DNA of 64,000 nucleotides from Thalassolituus sp006212115 (GTDB lineage Bacteria > Pseudomonadota > Gammaproteobacteria > Pseudomonadales > Oceanobacteraceae), in the NCBI RefSeq assembly GCF_040372045.1, contig NZ_BAABWH010000001.1. One strand, given 5' to 3'. Positions 7,287 to 16,998 of the stretch are shown here, one piece after another. The notes under the pieces are model-generated. The model was not told where the DNA came from and did not search any database. It saw nothing but the letters and a program-made list of their open reading frames with translations. A program made the translations under genes and the position numbers. Position 1 is the stretch's first letter. Every line of letters begins with the position of its first letter.

Positions 7287-8696
7287 TTAACGTCGTCCGC
7301 GACGACGTAATTCAGCCGGCGTAAAATACCGGTCACCCGGAGGCGGACTGCTGTAGTCGATTTCCTCCGGTTCTTCATTGGTCATGCCCTGTACGTGGTA
7401 GCGTCGATCACGCAGATCGTGGAAGACGTCCATGCCCGTCCAGGTTACAGGTAATTCATAGTAGGTTTTCATGTAAGCCATGCTTACCCGCCACAATTCG
7501 CCATTCATATCGTACTGGTCGGCGACTGAAATACCCCACGTATCTTCATCAATATAGAACACTCTTTTGCTGTACACATGGCGCTTGCCATCTTTTAGTG
7601 TTCCCTCGACCACCCAAACACGATGTTTTTCGTATCGGGTGTACTCTGGATTCAGGTGTCCAGGACGCAAGATATCGTTGTAGCTCGCACTGTTCGACGT
7701 CAGACGGTAGTTGTTATACGGGACGTATATTTCTCGTTTACCCCGTAATTTCCACTCATATCGATCCGGAGAACCGTTATAAATATCGGTATCGTCGGCA
7801 TAACGTAGACCATCCGCTGCGGCAATCGGCGTGTCGTAAGCGAGGTTAGGTGCACGACGAACCCGCCGCTGACCAGCATTGTAGCCCCAAGCCTGACGAG
7901 CATCGTTTGCCTGATTAAGCGGTTCGTGTACAAGAACAGCACCACCCGCTAAACGCGCAGGTGCTTTGGTTACCGACAGGTAGTAGAAGAGCAGATTATC
8001 GAGATCCTCGATCGTCTTATCCTGTCGGTAGTAGTTGAATTCAACCTGCTGTTCAACCGTGGTCGGAGTGAATTTACCGTCTTTGTAGACAGCCACTTCT
8101 GAGGCCTGAATCTGCAGGTAGGTTCCGCGCCAACGAGTAATGTGGTTCCAAACAGCTTCTACCCCAGCCTGCTTGTCATCGCTGCTGAGAATAGGAAAAG
8201 GCACGCCGGCGTATGAATACAGAAGTGAGTTGCCACCATCCGCCAACTCGGCACGCAACGCGTTTTTGTAGGTGTTTTCGTAAACCCACTCCGGCGCCGC
8301 AGCCGTACGTCGGGTTTGATAAACCGGCATACGAAACGTATCTGGGTAGGTTTTAAACAGCGCTTTCTGGCCGTCGGTCAGATAGTCGCTGTACTGGCCC
8401 ATATTCTCCGCCGTTACCGTAAACAGCGGTTTGTCTTGTGGGTAAGGGTCAGGGTGATGCTGACCTGGCTCCGTATATTCTTCCGGTGGCATGCTCAAAC
8501 CACCTCGCCATGGCGGTATGTCACGGCCATTGCCTGCCCGCTCACCTCCCATCGGAGTCAGTATGGTTTTCAGTTGCTCAGCTTTGGAGACGGACACGGC
8601 GGCAAACGCCGAAGAGACAAACAGGCCACCCGCGGCGCAAAGCGACGCGAGCATCAGGGTGCCGCGCTTGACGCGGCTGCTACCAGGTAGATCCAT
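7287..8696 (-). CDS. DUF1329 outer-membrane/periplasmic protein
   Basis: A 469-residue exported protein with a signal peptide (hydrophobic about 14-32, Ala-x-Ala cleavage near residue 32). The body matches the DUF1329 family: a long beta-rich domain with WEGT-like repeats and the conserved end region (KRVFYIDEDTWGISVADQYD). DUF1329 has a LolB/LppX-like barrel fold by family knowledge and is regularly encoded beside DUF1302, YCF48 and RND proteins. Here it is followed by YCF48 and RND but no DUF1302 gene is next to it. It starts 15 nt after the pepN stop, so it may be transcribed from upstream. It is probably a lipid-handling partner of the RND exporter (inference). Confidence 0.85.
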   Translation of the reverse strand: MDLPGSSRVKRGTLMLASLCAAGGLFVSSAFAAVSVSKAEQLKTILTPMGGERAGNGRDIPPWRGGLSMPPEEYTEPGQHHPDPYPQDKPLFTVTAENMGQYSDYLTDGQKALFKTYPDTFRMPVYQTRRTAAAPEWVYENTYKNALRAELADGGNSLLYSYAGVPFPILSSDDKQAGVEAVWNHITRWRGTYLQIQASEVAVYKDGKFTPTTVEQQVEFNYYRQDKTIEDLDNLLFYYLSVTKAPARLAGGAVLVHEPLNQANDARQAWGYNAGQRRVRRAPNLAYDTPIAAADGLRYADDTDIYNGSPDRYEWKLRGKREIYVPYNNYRLTSNSASYNDILRPGHLNPEYTRYEKHRVWVVEGTLKDGKRHVYSKRVFYIDEDTWGISVADQYDMNGELWRVSMAYMKTYYELPVTWTGMDVFHDLRDRRYHVQGMTNEEPEEIDYSSPPPGDRYFTPAELRRRGRR

Positions 8697-8710
8697 CAGA
8701 TCAGTGTTCC

Positions 8711-11326
8711 TTACATCAGACTTTTGCTGACAACTTCATAGACATCTTTAGAGAGACTGCCGTGATCCATAATGCGTTGCAACTCTGATTTCATCATTTG
8801 TGACTGATTTGGCACTAAGCGCTTCCAGCGAGTCAGAGGGGTCAGCAAGCGCGATGCTATCTGTGGATTCGATTCATTCAGACGAGTCACCGCATCTGCG
8901 AGGAGTTTATACCCCTCTCCGTCTGCACCATGAAAATGACACAATGCCTGATTCGCGAATGCACCAATTACAGAACGCACCTTATTTGGATTGCGCCAAT
9001 CGAACGCTTCGTGCTCGAGAAGCTGACGAATGTGCGCGGGCGTGCCCAGTTTCGACGACCCACACTGTACCGTCAGCCACTGATTAACGACCAACGAATC
9101 CTGCTGCCACTGAGTATAGAACTCAGCCAGAGCCTGCTCTGCTTCAGCTTGATTGCCATGCGCCACCAGCGTTCGCAGCGCAGCCATCTGATCCGTCATA
9201 TTATCTGCTGACGAGAACTGCAGCCGCGCAGCCTCTACCCCTTCTGCGTCGGCTTTCGCCCAGTAGGACAGCGCCAGATTCTTCAGCGAGCGGCGGGCCA
9301 TATCTTCCGGTACGGGTTGATAATCACCCGACACATTCAAACGCTGATAGCAGGCTTTAAAGTCATCGCTCAGCGTATCCGCTAACGCAGCCATAACCTG
9401 CTCGCGAGCCTTGTGAATCGCTACCGGGTCATATTGAGGACGAGATTCAGCGATATAAGACTCGGATGGTAGAGCCAACAGGTATGCAACCATTGCTGGG
9501 TCCAGCTCAACATCGTTAATGACTGTATGCAACGCGTCGATATCATCCTGCGTAAACTTGAATCGGCCTTTCTCAGCAAGTTCTATCCAGTGAAGCATTA
9601 ACTGCTGCCCTGCATCCCAACGGTTAAAACCATCACTGTCGTGCTGCAACATAAAGCGCAGCGCAGACTGACTGTGCTGATAATGAATGCGCACTGGCGC
9701 AGAAAAGTCCCGGAACAGTGACACTACCGGCTCCTCTACCACCCCACCAAAGCTGAACGTCTGCTCGGCTTCACGGAAGTGCAGAACCTGACTGTCCTCG
9801 GTCCAGAAATCCGGCTGGTCAGGGCGCACTTCCATATCTTCGCCGTCATGCCCAATCAAACCCAGCTGAACCGGAATCCAGAGCGGCTTTTTATCAGTCT
9901 GCCCAGGTGTATCCGGAGTGTACTGGCGAAGATTTAACGTCAGTCGTTCAGCGGCATGATCATACTGAGTCAGTACCTCAACGACCGGCGTACCAGATTG
10001 CTTGTACCACAGGCGGAACTGAGTCAGATCCACATCGTTAGCGTCTTCCATCGCCTGAACAAATTCATTAATGGTCACGGCCTGACCATCGTGTCGCTCG
10101 AAATAAAGATCGGAACCTTTTCTGAATCCTTCCTCACCCAGTATTTTATGCAGCATGCCAACGACTTCGGCACCCTTTTCGTAAATGGTGACGGTGTAGA
10201 AATTGGATATTTCAATGTAGGAGTCAGGCTGTACCGGGTGCGCCATCGGCCCACCGTCTTCTGCAAACTGAACAGTACGCAGCATGGTCGCGTCTTCAAT
10301 CCGCTTGACCGTGGCCGAGTTCATATCGGCAGAGAAACCTGCATCACGGAATACGGTAAAGCCTTCTTTCAGGCTGAGCTGAAACCAGTCACGACAGGTA
10401 ACCCGATTACCCGACCAGTTGTGGAAATACTCATGAGCGACAATGGCTTCAATGCGCTGGTACGCAGCGTCTGTTGCCGTTGCAGGGTTAGCCAACACAC
10501 AGGATGAGTTGAAGATATTGAGGCCTTTGTTTTCCATCGCCCCCATATTGAAATCGTCGACGGCCACGATCATAAAGATGTCCAGATCGTATTCACGGCC
10601 GTATACCTCTTCGTCCCAACGCATCGAGCGTTTCAGGGCATCCAGTGCATACTCGGTTTTATCAACATTCTGCGGCTCAACGAAAATACGCAGCAACACT
10701 TCACGCCCTGAACAGGTAGTGAAATGATCATCGCGTACCTGCAGATCTCCTGCCACCAGCGCAAATAAATAGGCTGGCTTTTTGTGAGGGTCATGCCAGA
10801 CAACGTGCTTTTTGCCGTCTTCGATTTTCTCACTGACCGGATTGCCGTTGGAAAGAAGAACAGGATACCGCGCAGCATCCGCGATAATTTCGGTCGTAAA
10901 CACCGACATTACATCTGGGCGATCCGGATAGTACGTAATCCGGCGAAATCCCTCTGCCTCACACTGTGTGCAATACATTCCACCAGAACGGTACAGACCT
11001 TCCAGTGCCGTATTTTTCTCGGGATAAATACGCGTTGTCATCTCAAGGGTATGACTGGCGCCTAAGCCAGAAAGAATTAATGCTTCTTCGGCGGTAGTGT
11101 AGTCCGCCTCGCTCAACAACTTACCATCGAGTTTGATACTGATAAGCTCGAGATCCTGCCCGTTAAGAAGGAGCTCGGTTTCATCACCATTCTGTTTCAG
11201 CGATAAATTCGAATGAACGAGAGTGTAACCATCATGCAGCTCAAACCTGAGGTGTGTATCTGTCACCTCGTAAGCCGGAGCACGGTAATCGGCCAGTTGA
11301 ATGGCTTTAGGTTGAGCATCACGCAT
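8711..11326 (-). CDS. pepN: Aminopeptidase N (M1 family)
   Basis: An 871-residue cytoplasmic zinc aminopeptidase of the gamma-proteobacterial PepN type, full length against the usual 870. The exopeptidase motif GAMEN (within DFNMGAMENKGLNIF, near 260) and the zinc site HEYFHNW with the downstream LKEG glutamate (near 295-320) are intact. C-terminal domain is all-helical as in the family. It removes N-terminal residues in general peptide turnover. ATG 11326 has AGGGAG upstream and starts within a few bases of the DUF2797 stop, so it is part of the nadK-to-pepN gene string. Confidence 0.97.
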   Translation of the reverse strand: MRDAQPKAIQLADYRAPAYEVTDTHLRFELHDGYTLVHSNLSLKQNGDETELLLNGQDLELISIKLDGKLLSEADYTTAEEALILSGLGASHTLEMTTRIYPEKNTALEGLYRSGGMYCTQCEAEGFRRITYYPDRPDVMSVFTTEIIADAARYPVLLSNGNPVSEKIEDGKKHVVWHDPHKKPAYLFALVAGDLQVRDDHFTTCSGREVLLRIFVEPQNVDKTEYALDALKRSMRWDEEVYGREYDLDIFMIVAVDDFNMGAMENKGLNIFNSSCVLANPATATDAAYQRIEAIVAHEYFHNWSGNRVTCRDWFQLSLKEGFTVFRDAGFSADMNSATVKRIEDATMLRTVQFAEDGGPMAHPVQPDSYIEISNFYTVTIYEKGAEVVGMLHKILGEEGFRKGSDLYFERHDGQAVTINEFVQAMEDANDVDLTQFRLWYKQSGTPVVEVLTQYDHAAERLTLNLRQYTPDTPGQTDKKPLWIPVQLGLIGHDGEDMEVRPDQPDFWTEDSQVLHFREAEQTFSFGGVVEEPVVSLFRDFSAPVRIHYQHSQSALRFMLQHDSDGFNRWDAGQQLMLHWIELAEKGRFKFTQDDIDALHTVINDVELDPAMVAYLLALPSESYIAESRPQYDPVAIHKAREQVMAALADTLSDDFKACYQRLNVSGDYQPVPEDMARRSLKNLALSYWAKADAEGVEAARLQFSSADNMTDQMAALRTLVAHGNQAEAEQALAEFYTQWQQDSLVVNQWLTVQCGSSKLGTPAHIRQLLEHEAFDWRNPNKVRSVIGAFANQALCHFHGADGEGYKLLADAVTRLNESNPQIASRLLTPLTRWKRLVPNQSQMMKSELQRIMDHGSLSKDVYEVVSKSLM

Positions 11327-11328
11327 TG

Positions 11329-12171
11329 TCAGGACTCCCTGTTAACAGTCACACTGATCTTATATGAAGTAAATTTCCGCAGATTAATCACGCCGGTATC
11401 CAGAATAAGATACTGGCCTTTAATTCCCATCAGGCGCCCTGCGACCTCTGCGGTTTTATCAAAATTGTGGCTAGCCACCTTGGTCGGATATTCAAGCACC
11501 GGGTAATTAAAGTCCCGGGTATTCTCATTCGTCAACCAGGTAATCGCATCCTGTCCAAATTCATCCTGCAGTTGTTGCAACTCATCTGCAAATAAAGTGC
11601 GCAGGCGCTCGGCTTCGGTGTGCAGATCAATAGCCGGCGCATCCGCTTTCAGCATGGTCCGCCAGTTAGTTTTATCGGCCACATCGCGTCGTAAAATATC
11701 TTCTACCAAGCCAGCAAGACGTCGCGTTGCTACCCGAGCAACCGGCAACGCCTGAGCCGCCCCCTGATCGAGCCAACGTGAAGGCATATTCTTCATACGC
11801 GTTATACCTACTTTAACGCCAGAAGAATTTGCCAGATACACGATGTGATCGTTAAAACACACACGCTCCCCCCATTCGGGATCACGACACGTGCCCAGGT
11901 GAAAATGACACTTCTCCGGGCTCACTATGCAGGAATCGCATTCAGGCAAGCGGGTAAAACACGGATAACAGTATCCCTGGCCAAAACTTTTTTTGGTCGG
12001 ACGTTCACAGGCGCGGCAATGAATATCACCTTCCCACTTCAGAGTAATCTGCTGGCCCAGCAAATCATTGATGACGTGTTCTTTGTTGTCCAATACTAAG
12101 GCATAGTCAACAGGTACACCGGGGCGCACCTTCATCTTTTCGAGATGGCCAGAATAAGTCGAATCTGTCAT
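11329..12171 (-). CDS. DUF2797 zinc-cluster protein
   Basis: A 280-residue protein of the DUF2797 family. The N-terminal third has paired cysteines (CRAC, CYPC, CDSC plus CHFHLGTC) consistent with a zinc-ribbon; the middle carries the conserved stretch YLANSSGVKVGITRMKNMP, resembling a GIY-YIG-like core. The biochemical role is unknown. Its start overlaps the DUF1315 stop by 4 nt, and pepN follows directly. Confidence 0.85.
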   Translation of the reverse strand: MTDSTYSGHLEKMKVRPGVPVDYALVLDNKEHVINDLLGQQITLKWEGDIHCRACERPTKKSFGQGYCYPCFTRLPECDSCIVSPEKCHFHLGTCRDPEWGERVCFNDHIVYLANSSGVKVGITRMKNMPSRWLDQGAAQALPVARVATRRLAGLVEDILRRDVADKTNWRTMLKADAPAIDLHTEAERLRTLFADELQQLQDEFGQDAITWLTNENTRDFNYPVLEYPTKVASHNFDKTAEVAGRLMGIKGQYLILDTGVINLRKFTSYKISVTVNRES

Positions 12172-12413
12172 TGGATATTCAGCGGCTGAGTGTCGTCGTC
12201 TTTACCCGATTTGCACCCCTGATCAAGATAACCTACGCGCTGATCAGAGGGGACGTCATGGGTGCTTTCGTAATAAATGATGGCTTCCATACACAGTTCA
12301 CGTTGGCCGTCTTCCAACTTCCGACCATCTGGCCAGCGACCTGTCGCCACGGCATTTTTGAGGTTCTCGTAGACGACTGGCGTCAGAGAACGTATCAAAG
12401 CATCAAGATTCAT
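12168..12413 (-). CDS. DUF1315 (YeaC-like) protein
   Basis: An 81-residue protein matching the DUF1315/YeaC family (ALIRSLTPVVYENLKNAV, then a conserved GRWPDGRKL and E-x-C motif). Function unknown. ATG 12413 lies inside the end of the rhomboid gene (11-nt overlap), and its stop overlaps DUF2797, so translation is coupled on both sides. Confidence 0.85.
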   Translation of the reverse strand: MNLDALIRSLTPVVYENLKNAVATGRWPDGRKLEDGQRELCMEAIIYYESTHDVPSDQRVGYLDQGCKSGKDDDTQPLNIQ

Positions 12414-13239
12414 GAATTCTCCGGGATGAGACTGGCCATATCAGGGCCAGAAATAAACCACATAACAGACCACCGAGGTGTCCACCATGACCGGCCACTG
12501 TCAGGCCTGGTATCAGGATGTCACCAAACATGGTCAGAGCCATAAAGAATACCATAACCCCAAACAGTGCTGGGGTTATGCCGTAAGGAGTGTGATGGCG
12601 TTTCTGACGCAGCCAGGTCCAGGCGGCCAGCCCATACACAACGCCAGAAATACCGCCATAAGCCGGGCCGGCAAGCCACCATTGAAGTAAATTACCGGTC
12701 AACCCACAGGCGAAAAGTAAAACAACGACGGGAACACGCTCGTTCTGACGCTCCATCGCGCCAGCAAACACCCAGATCCAAAGCGCGTTAAATAAGATGT
12801 GCATCACGTCGAAATGCAATAACACAGGCCGCCATACTTCCCACAATGACATATTCAGGTAGGTCGCAATCTGATTGCGTGCTTCGGGCCAACTTGATTG
12901 GGATTGTGTCAGCCAGCTGAGCCAGTCGTTGCTGGTATGCTGCCAGATAAATACAGCCAATATGGTGAGGATCAACGACACTGTAAGGGGCACCTGCACA
13001 AGACGAGCACCCAGAGAGAGGCCTCCCTCAGGCGCACGAACCGGATTGCCTAACTGCTGGTTTTCCCACAGTGTCAGGAGTTCATTGATACGCTCCGCAT
13101 CGGCTGGATTCACGATCAGAAGAATCTGTTGGTCGCCTTCCTCGACGACCCGATGCGCAATTTTCTCTGCCCACAGGTGTTGAGTCAGAGGAGAGAGATC
13201 CACCTCAAGAGGTGCAGACAATACCGCTATAGGAGCCAT
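12403..13239 (-). CDS. glpG: GlpG-like rhomboid intramembrane protease
   Basis: A 278-residue rhomboid serine protease. An N-terminal cytoplasmic domain (about 1-75) like that of E. coli GlpG precedes six membrane helices. The catalytic Ser198 sits in GGISGVVYG and the His254 in AGHGGHLGG, matching Ser201/His254 of GlpG; the L1-region signature WRPVLLHFDVMHILFN is also present. It cleaves membrane proteins within the bilayer. ATG 13239 is preferred to the TTG one codon earlier because it overlaps the upstream stop as TGATG. Context (phosphatase upstream, DUF1315 downstream) is shared in related bacteria. Confidence 0.92.
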   Translation of the reverse strand: MAPIAVLSAPLEVDLSPLTQHLWAEKIAHRVVEEGDQQILLIVNPADAERINELLTLWENQQLGNPVRAPEGGLSLGARLVQVPLTVSLILTILAVFIWQHTSNDWLSWLTQSQSSWPEARNQIATYLNMSLWEVWRPVLLHFDVMHILFNALWIWVFAGAMERQNERVPVVVLLFACGLTGNLLQWWLAGPAYGGISGVVYGLAAWTWLRQKRHHTPYGITPALFGVMVFFMALTMFGDILIPGLTVAGHGGHLGGLLCGLFLALIWPVSSRRIHES

Positions 13240-14195
13240 CAACGTTCTTTCTTTTCAACACGAACCCAGGCAAATTTTCCTTTCTGAAGCTGCGTTTCCG
13301 TATCCATTCTGTATGCAACCAGGCGACCGTACTTCACCGCGCTGTAATCCAGACAAGCAATGTTAGGCACGATCGGGGCTGGCAATCCGGACATCCAGTA
13401 ATGTCCGATAAAAAGAGGCTTTTCCTCTGGACCGTAGAACAGAAGCTGCTCTTTTTCCTCTGCGCTCAACAACCCATGCTGAATGTCTTCCGGTAATGGA
13501 TCAGGCTGAAATACCACATCGTTATACCGCTGTGGGTCGTCTGCCCAGAATTTGGTGCGGAAAAACTGCCTGACCATGCCATCTTTCGATGTCATGGAAC
13601 GTCCATCCGGTAACTTCAGCGAGGTACCACGCAGTATCCGATCGAGAAAACGATACAGGAAAGAATCCGTCTGAACGGATTCGGCCAGCATATTTTTACT
13701 GATCAGGTTGGAGTCATATCGACGAAGATACTCATCGATCATCTGCTGGTCCCAGCTGGCATGAACAACCCGGAAATGCTCATACTCGCGAAACAATGGA
13801 ATGGTCAGGAACCAATCCAGCATTTCGTTAAATTCCTGCGGGAAGTTAGCAAACTGCTCAAGCGTCTGTTCGACAATAAAATTGTTGCGTGGTGTATGCG
13901 GGCGCAAAAATGGCTGACGCATACCTGCCGGAGCCTCGCTCAGGTAGGTCACGATATTGTATTCGTGATTCCCCATCACGATATCGGCATGTCCTGCTTC
14001 GACCATGTCGCGAACGATATGGCAGGCCAACCGGATATTGGGCCCGCGATCGACAATGTCTCCCAGGAAAACGACTTTGCGCTTGGGGTGCTGATACACG
14101 CCGTTTTTTTTGCTGTACCCCATCTGCTCAAGCAAATCGATGAGGGTCAAGCCACAGCCGTGGATGTCACCAATCAGGTCATAGCCCTGATGCAT
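13239..14195 (-). CDS. Calcineurin-like metallophosphoesterase
   Basis: A 318-residue phosphatase with the complete dinuclear-metal motifs near the N-terminus: GDIHG, GDIVDRG and GNHE, followed by histidines downstream (VVHASWD, GHYWMSG). It resembles ApaH/PrpA-type enzymes; the substrate (dinucleoside polyphosphate or phosphoprotein) cannot be told. ATG 14195 is preferred over GTG 14201 because GGAG lies 7 nt before the ATG but only one base before the GTG. It overlaps neighbours only at stop/start codons, so it is in an operon with nadK and the rhomboid. Confidence 0.88.
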   Translation of the reverse strand: MHQGYDLIGDIHGCGLTLIDLLEQMGYSKKNGVYQHPKRKVVFLGDIVDRGPNIRLACHIVRDMVEAGHADIVMGNHEYNIVTYLSEAPAGMRQPFLRPHTPRNNFIVEQTLEQFANFPQEFNEMLDWFLTIPLFREYEHFRVVHASWDQQMIDEYLRRYDSNLISKNMLAESVQTDSFLYRFLDRILRGTSLKLPDGRSMTSKDGMVRQFFRTKFWADDPQRYNDVVFQPDPLPEDIQHGLLSAEEKEQLLFYGPEEKPLFIGHYWMSGLPAPIVPNIACLDYSAVKYGRLVAYRMDTETQLQKGKFAWVRVEKKER

Positions 14196-14197
14196 AT

Positions 14198-15082
14198 TCA
14201 CTCTCCGAGGTTACTGCTCCAACCCAACTTAGTGCGACAGATCTCGTAAAAGTTGTGCCCTTTAGGATGAATAAGTTTGAGCTTGTGCGCCTTCTTACGG
14301 ATAGAAATAGTGTCACCTGGCGCACAGGGAATATGGGTTTGCCCGTCACAGCTGATCGTCGGATACAGCCCCTGACTGGCATCAATCACAATTTTAACTT
14401 CGGACTTACCGTCGACCACAATTGGTCGACTTGAAAGAGTGTGAGGGAACATAGGAACCAGCACCAACGCATCCAGACGCGGGTGCATAATCGGCCCCCC
14501 ACCTGACAGTGCATAGGCCGTTGAACCCGTTGGCGTCGATACGATCAAACCATCCGAACGCAGGTGATAAACGAACTGCCCTTCGATATAGAGATCAAAC
14601 GCAATCATACGAGCGGATTTGCCGGGGTGAAGCACAACATCATTCAGGCCTGTTGCCGAACCAATCGGATTGCCGTCACGCTTGATCTCAGCATCCAGCA
14701 GAAAGCGACGTTCCTCGATGTAGTCGCCGTCCAGCACTGCCTGAACGGCCTCTGTCATTTCATCATCCGGGCTGATGTCTGTCAGGAAGCCCAGACGTCC
14801 CCGGTTAATCCCCAGAACCGGGGTGTTGTACTTCGCAAGTGCACGCGCAGCGCCCAGCAAACTGCCATCACCGCCCACTACAATCACGAGGTCACAAATT
14901 TCGCCCAGCATATTCACGTTACTGACTTGCATACCATGACCCGGCATCACCTCCGCAATCCGGTCATCAAGTATGGTGTGATAGCCTTCATCGATCAGAT
15001 AACGGGACAAACGACGGATAGTGTCGATAACTTTGTTGCTGTTTAAACGACCGATAAGGCCGATATTGCGAAACTCTTCCAT
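14198..15082 (-). CDS. nadK: NAD kinase
   Basis: A 294-residue enzyme that phosphorylates NAD to NADP. The signature GGDGSLLGAAR begins at residue 70, LNDVVLH and STPTGSTAY follow, all as in bacterial NadK; length matches the family (about 292). ATG 15082 is the first gene of a minus-strand string running down to pepN and probably further. The promoter should lie in the short gap to the divergent DUF1853 gene. Confidence 0.97.
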   Translation of the reverse strand: MEEFRNIGLIGRLNSNKVIDTIRRLSRYLIDEGYHTILDDRIAEVMPGHGMQVSNVNMLGEICDLVIVVGGDGSLLGAARALAKYNTPVLGINRGRLGFLTDISPDDEMTEAVQAVLDGDYIEERRFLLDAEIKRDGNPIGSATGLNDVVLHPGKSARMIAFDLYIEGQFVYHLRSDGLIVSTPTGSTAYALSGGGPIMHPRLDALVLVPMFPHTLSSRPIVVDGKSEVKIVIDASQGLYPTISCDGQTHIPCAPGDTISIRKKAHKLKLIHPKGHNFYEICRTKLGWSSNLGE

Positions 15083-15176
15083 CTGAAAACTGGTAACCTC
15101 AATGCATCACGGGCCGCTGTTCATCGTGCGGCGTCACTTTTTTAACACTATACAGCAGAATACAAGGCGTGAACCA

Positions 15177-16034
15177 ATGATGACTGACACCAACCAGTTC
15201 TTTGCGATTGCTGAGAAACAGCGACGCGATCTGCTCTGGAGTCTGTTTGGACCGTCTCTACTGGATAGTAGCCTAGCACCGGATTTAACCTCTCTGCTTC
15301 CCTCTCTGGACGAGAAAAGCCTGAAAGCGGCCACTCTGTCCGATGAGTATGACGCGCCAGCCCGGCTTGGTTTTCGATTTGAACAGTTGTGGCAGACGGC
15401 GCTCGATCTCAGCCATACCGAGCACTACGCCAACACACAGATCACCAAAAACGGAAAAACGCTGGGGGAACTGGATCTCCTGATTCCCTTTGCAAACCAC
15501 TCTATCCACATCGAGTTAGCGCTTAAGTTCTATCTGGGTGTGGAGGATGACTGGATCGGCCCCAATCGTCGTGATTTGCTGAGTCGCAAGATTGCACACA
15601 CATTAGAACACCAACTGCCACTCGCCAGCCGACCCGCGGCTCAGGAGCGGATTCAGCAATTATGCCCTACGCCCGTTACGTCCTATCCGATTATGCGTGG
15701 CTGCCTGTTTGCCCCGGCACACGGGGTGCAAGCGGCTCCTCTCCCAAAGGAAATCGCAACGGACCACTGGTCTGGCTACTGGTGCCCTGTCGACCGTTCC
15801 GACTGTTTACCCGAGGGACATTGGTTCGTGCTATCCAAGCCGGACTGGATCAGTCCGGTGAAGTCTTCTTTCGCCATCAGTAAATCTGAGTTGGTGCATT
15901 ATCTGAACGTAACTTATCAACACATCCGAACTCCACTGGCGATAGCCAGAATGGCGCAGTTCGAATTGCCAGATGGCGAACATTGCTGGGGAGAAGTTGA
16001 GCGCTGGATGATGGTTGCACCGGACTGGCACTAA
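15177..16034 (+). CDS. DUF1853 protein
   Basis: A 285-residue protein of the DUF1853 family: an N-terminal helical region, the central conserved stretch LGELDLLIPF with HIELALKFYLG, and a C-terminal WFVLSKPDWISPV motif. The D-x-E/E-x-K pattern (ELDLLI, ELALKFY) recalls PD-(D/E)XK nuclease-like folds, which is inference. ATG 15177 has AAGG nine bases upstream; an earlier ATG at 15102 has no ribosome site. It ends head-on with the PLP gene, sharing CTAA for both stops. Confidence 0.8.
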   Translation: MMTDTNQFFAIAEKQRRDLLWSLFGPSLLDSSLAPDLTSLLPSLDEKSLKAATLSDEYDAPARLGFRFEQLWQTALDLSHTEHYANTQITKNGKTLGELDLLIPFANHSIHIELALKFYLGVEDDWIGPNRRDLLSRKIAHTLEHQLPLASRPAAQERIQQLCPTPVTSYPIMRGCLFAPAHGVQAAPLPKEIATDHWSGYWCPVDRSDCLPEGHWFVLSKPDWISPVKSSFAISKSELVHYLNVTYQHIRTPLAIARMAQFELPDGEHCWGEVERWMMVAPDWH

Positions 16035-16936
16035 AACGACATACCCCGTCGTCCCTGCAGCCCTCCAGAGTGTATCAACAGACTATTATCAGACGCCTTT
16101 CCTCGCTGCCGGGCATGTAAGAAAGCACTAAATAGCCGTACGGTGTATACAGGATCAAGCGGCAGGTCTACCGCATCTGCCCTTTCCATCAACTGCCGAT
16201 GCTCTGGGAGCAGTTTTCCAAACCTTAATGAATACGGACAGTCTTTAAACCGCCATCTGGGTTTCAGAGAGAGCGAAGCCAGACGCTCCGCGAGTGCCCC
16301 TTGATCCTGCACGGCATTGACGATGACAAGGGTCTGCGAAGGCAGCATGTTCTCAGCAAGTCCGATGGCAGACGTCCCGGTGCCAGCAGCAACCCAGATC
16401 TCGTCGTAACCGATCACGGATGGCTGAAGCAGTTCAAACCCGCGCAACCCAGCCTCACCGTCGCCCCCTTCTGGAATAACCCAGGCATCGTATTGGTCGC
16501 TGAGTGTCTGGCGCCATGTATCATCGTAACGTTGCTGATACTGCTTTCTGTTGCAGAAATGCAAAGCCATGCCCTGCCGCTGACAATCACGCAGAGTGTC
16601 GGTTAATGGTTGCTCAGGGTAACCCAGCACCATGGCCATGGATGGAACATCAAGGTGGACAGCTGCATGTGCCAGCGCATGCAGATGATTCGACCATCGA
16701 CCGCCAAAACTTAACAGTCGCGACCGACCCGAAGACCGGAACGCCTCGAGATGACCAAGCAGTTTGAAAAATTTATTTCCCGAGAGCGTGGGGTGAAGTT
16801 GATCAAGCCGCAAACACTCGAATATCTCACCATCCAATTGGTAAGACTGACGAAATCTCTGCAGATTGCTCAGCGTTGACACTGGCAGGAGACCGGCCAG
16901 AAGTTCTAGATCTATTTCCTTACTCACTTCGGGCAT
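16031..16936 (-). CDS. PLP-dependent ACC deaminase/D-cysteine desulfhydrase family protein
   Basis: A 301-residue fold-type II PLP enzyme. The Schiff-base lysine is in LSGNKFFKLLG; the phosphate-binding Gly-rich loop appears as AAGTGTSAIGL; GGRWSNH matches the substrate-side motif SNH of the D-cysteine desulfhydrase/1-aminocyclopropane-1-carboxylate deaminase family. It would act on a small amino acid in the cytoplasm. Family annotation is safe, the exact substrate is not. It stands alone between convergent DUF1853 and the membrane-anchored gene. Confidence 0.85.
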   Translation of the reverse strand: MPEVSKEIDLELLAGLLPVSTLSNLQRFRQSYQLDGEIFECLRLDQLHPTLSGNKFFKLLGHLEAFRSSGRSRLLSFGGRWSNHLHALAHAAVHLDVPSMAMVLGYPEQPLTDTLRDCQRQGMALHFCNRKQYQQRYDDTWRQTLSDQYDAWVIPEGGDGEAGLRGFELLQPSVIGYDEIWVAAGTGTSAIGLAENMLPSQTLVIVNAVQDQGALAERLASLSLKPRWRFKDCPYSLRFGKLLPEHRQLMERADAVDLPLDPVYTVRLFSAFLHARQRGKASDNSLLIHSGGLQGRRGMSF

Positions 16937-16998
16937 TGGGTTTAAACATACAGCGACAGTTAATTCGTTAGCTGGATGATAGCGTCTTAAGAAAAAGG

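Noticed and set aside
9956..10507. 183-codon plus-strand ORF opposite pepN
   Set aside because: It is antisense to the conserved catalytic part of PepN and has no ribosome site; the codon pattern follows pepN.
13761..14249. 162-codon plus-strand ORF opposite the metallophosphoesterase
   Set aside because: It covers the conserved GDIHG/GNHE region in antisense and lacks a ribosome site.
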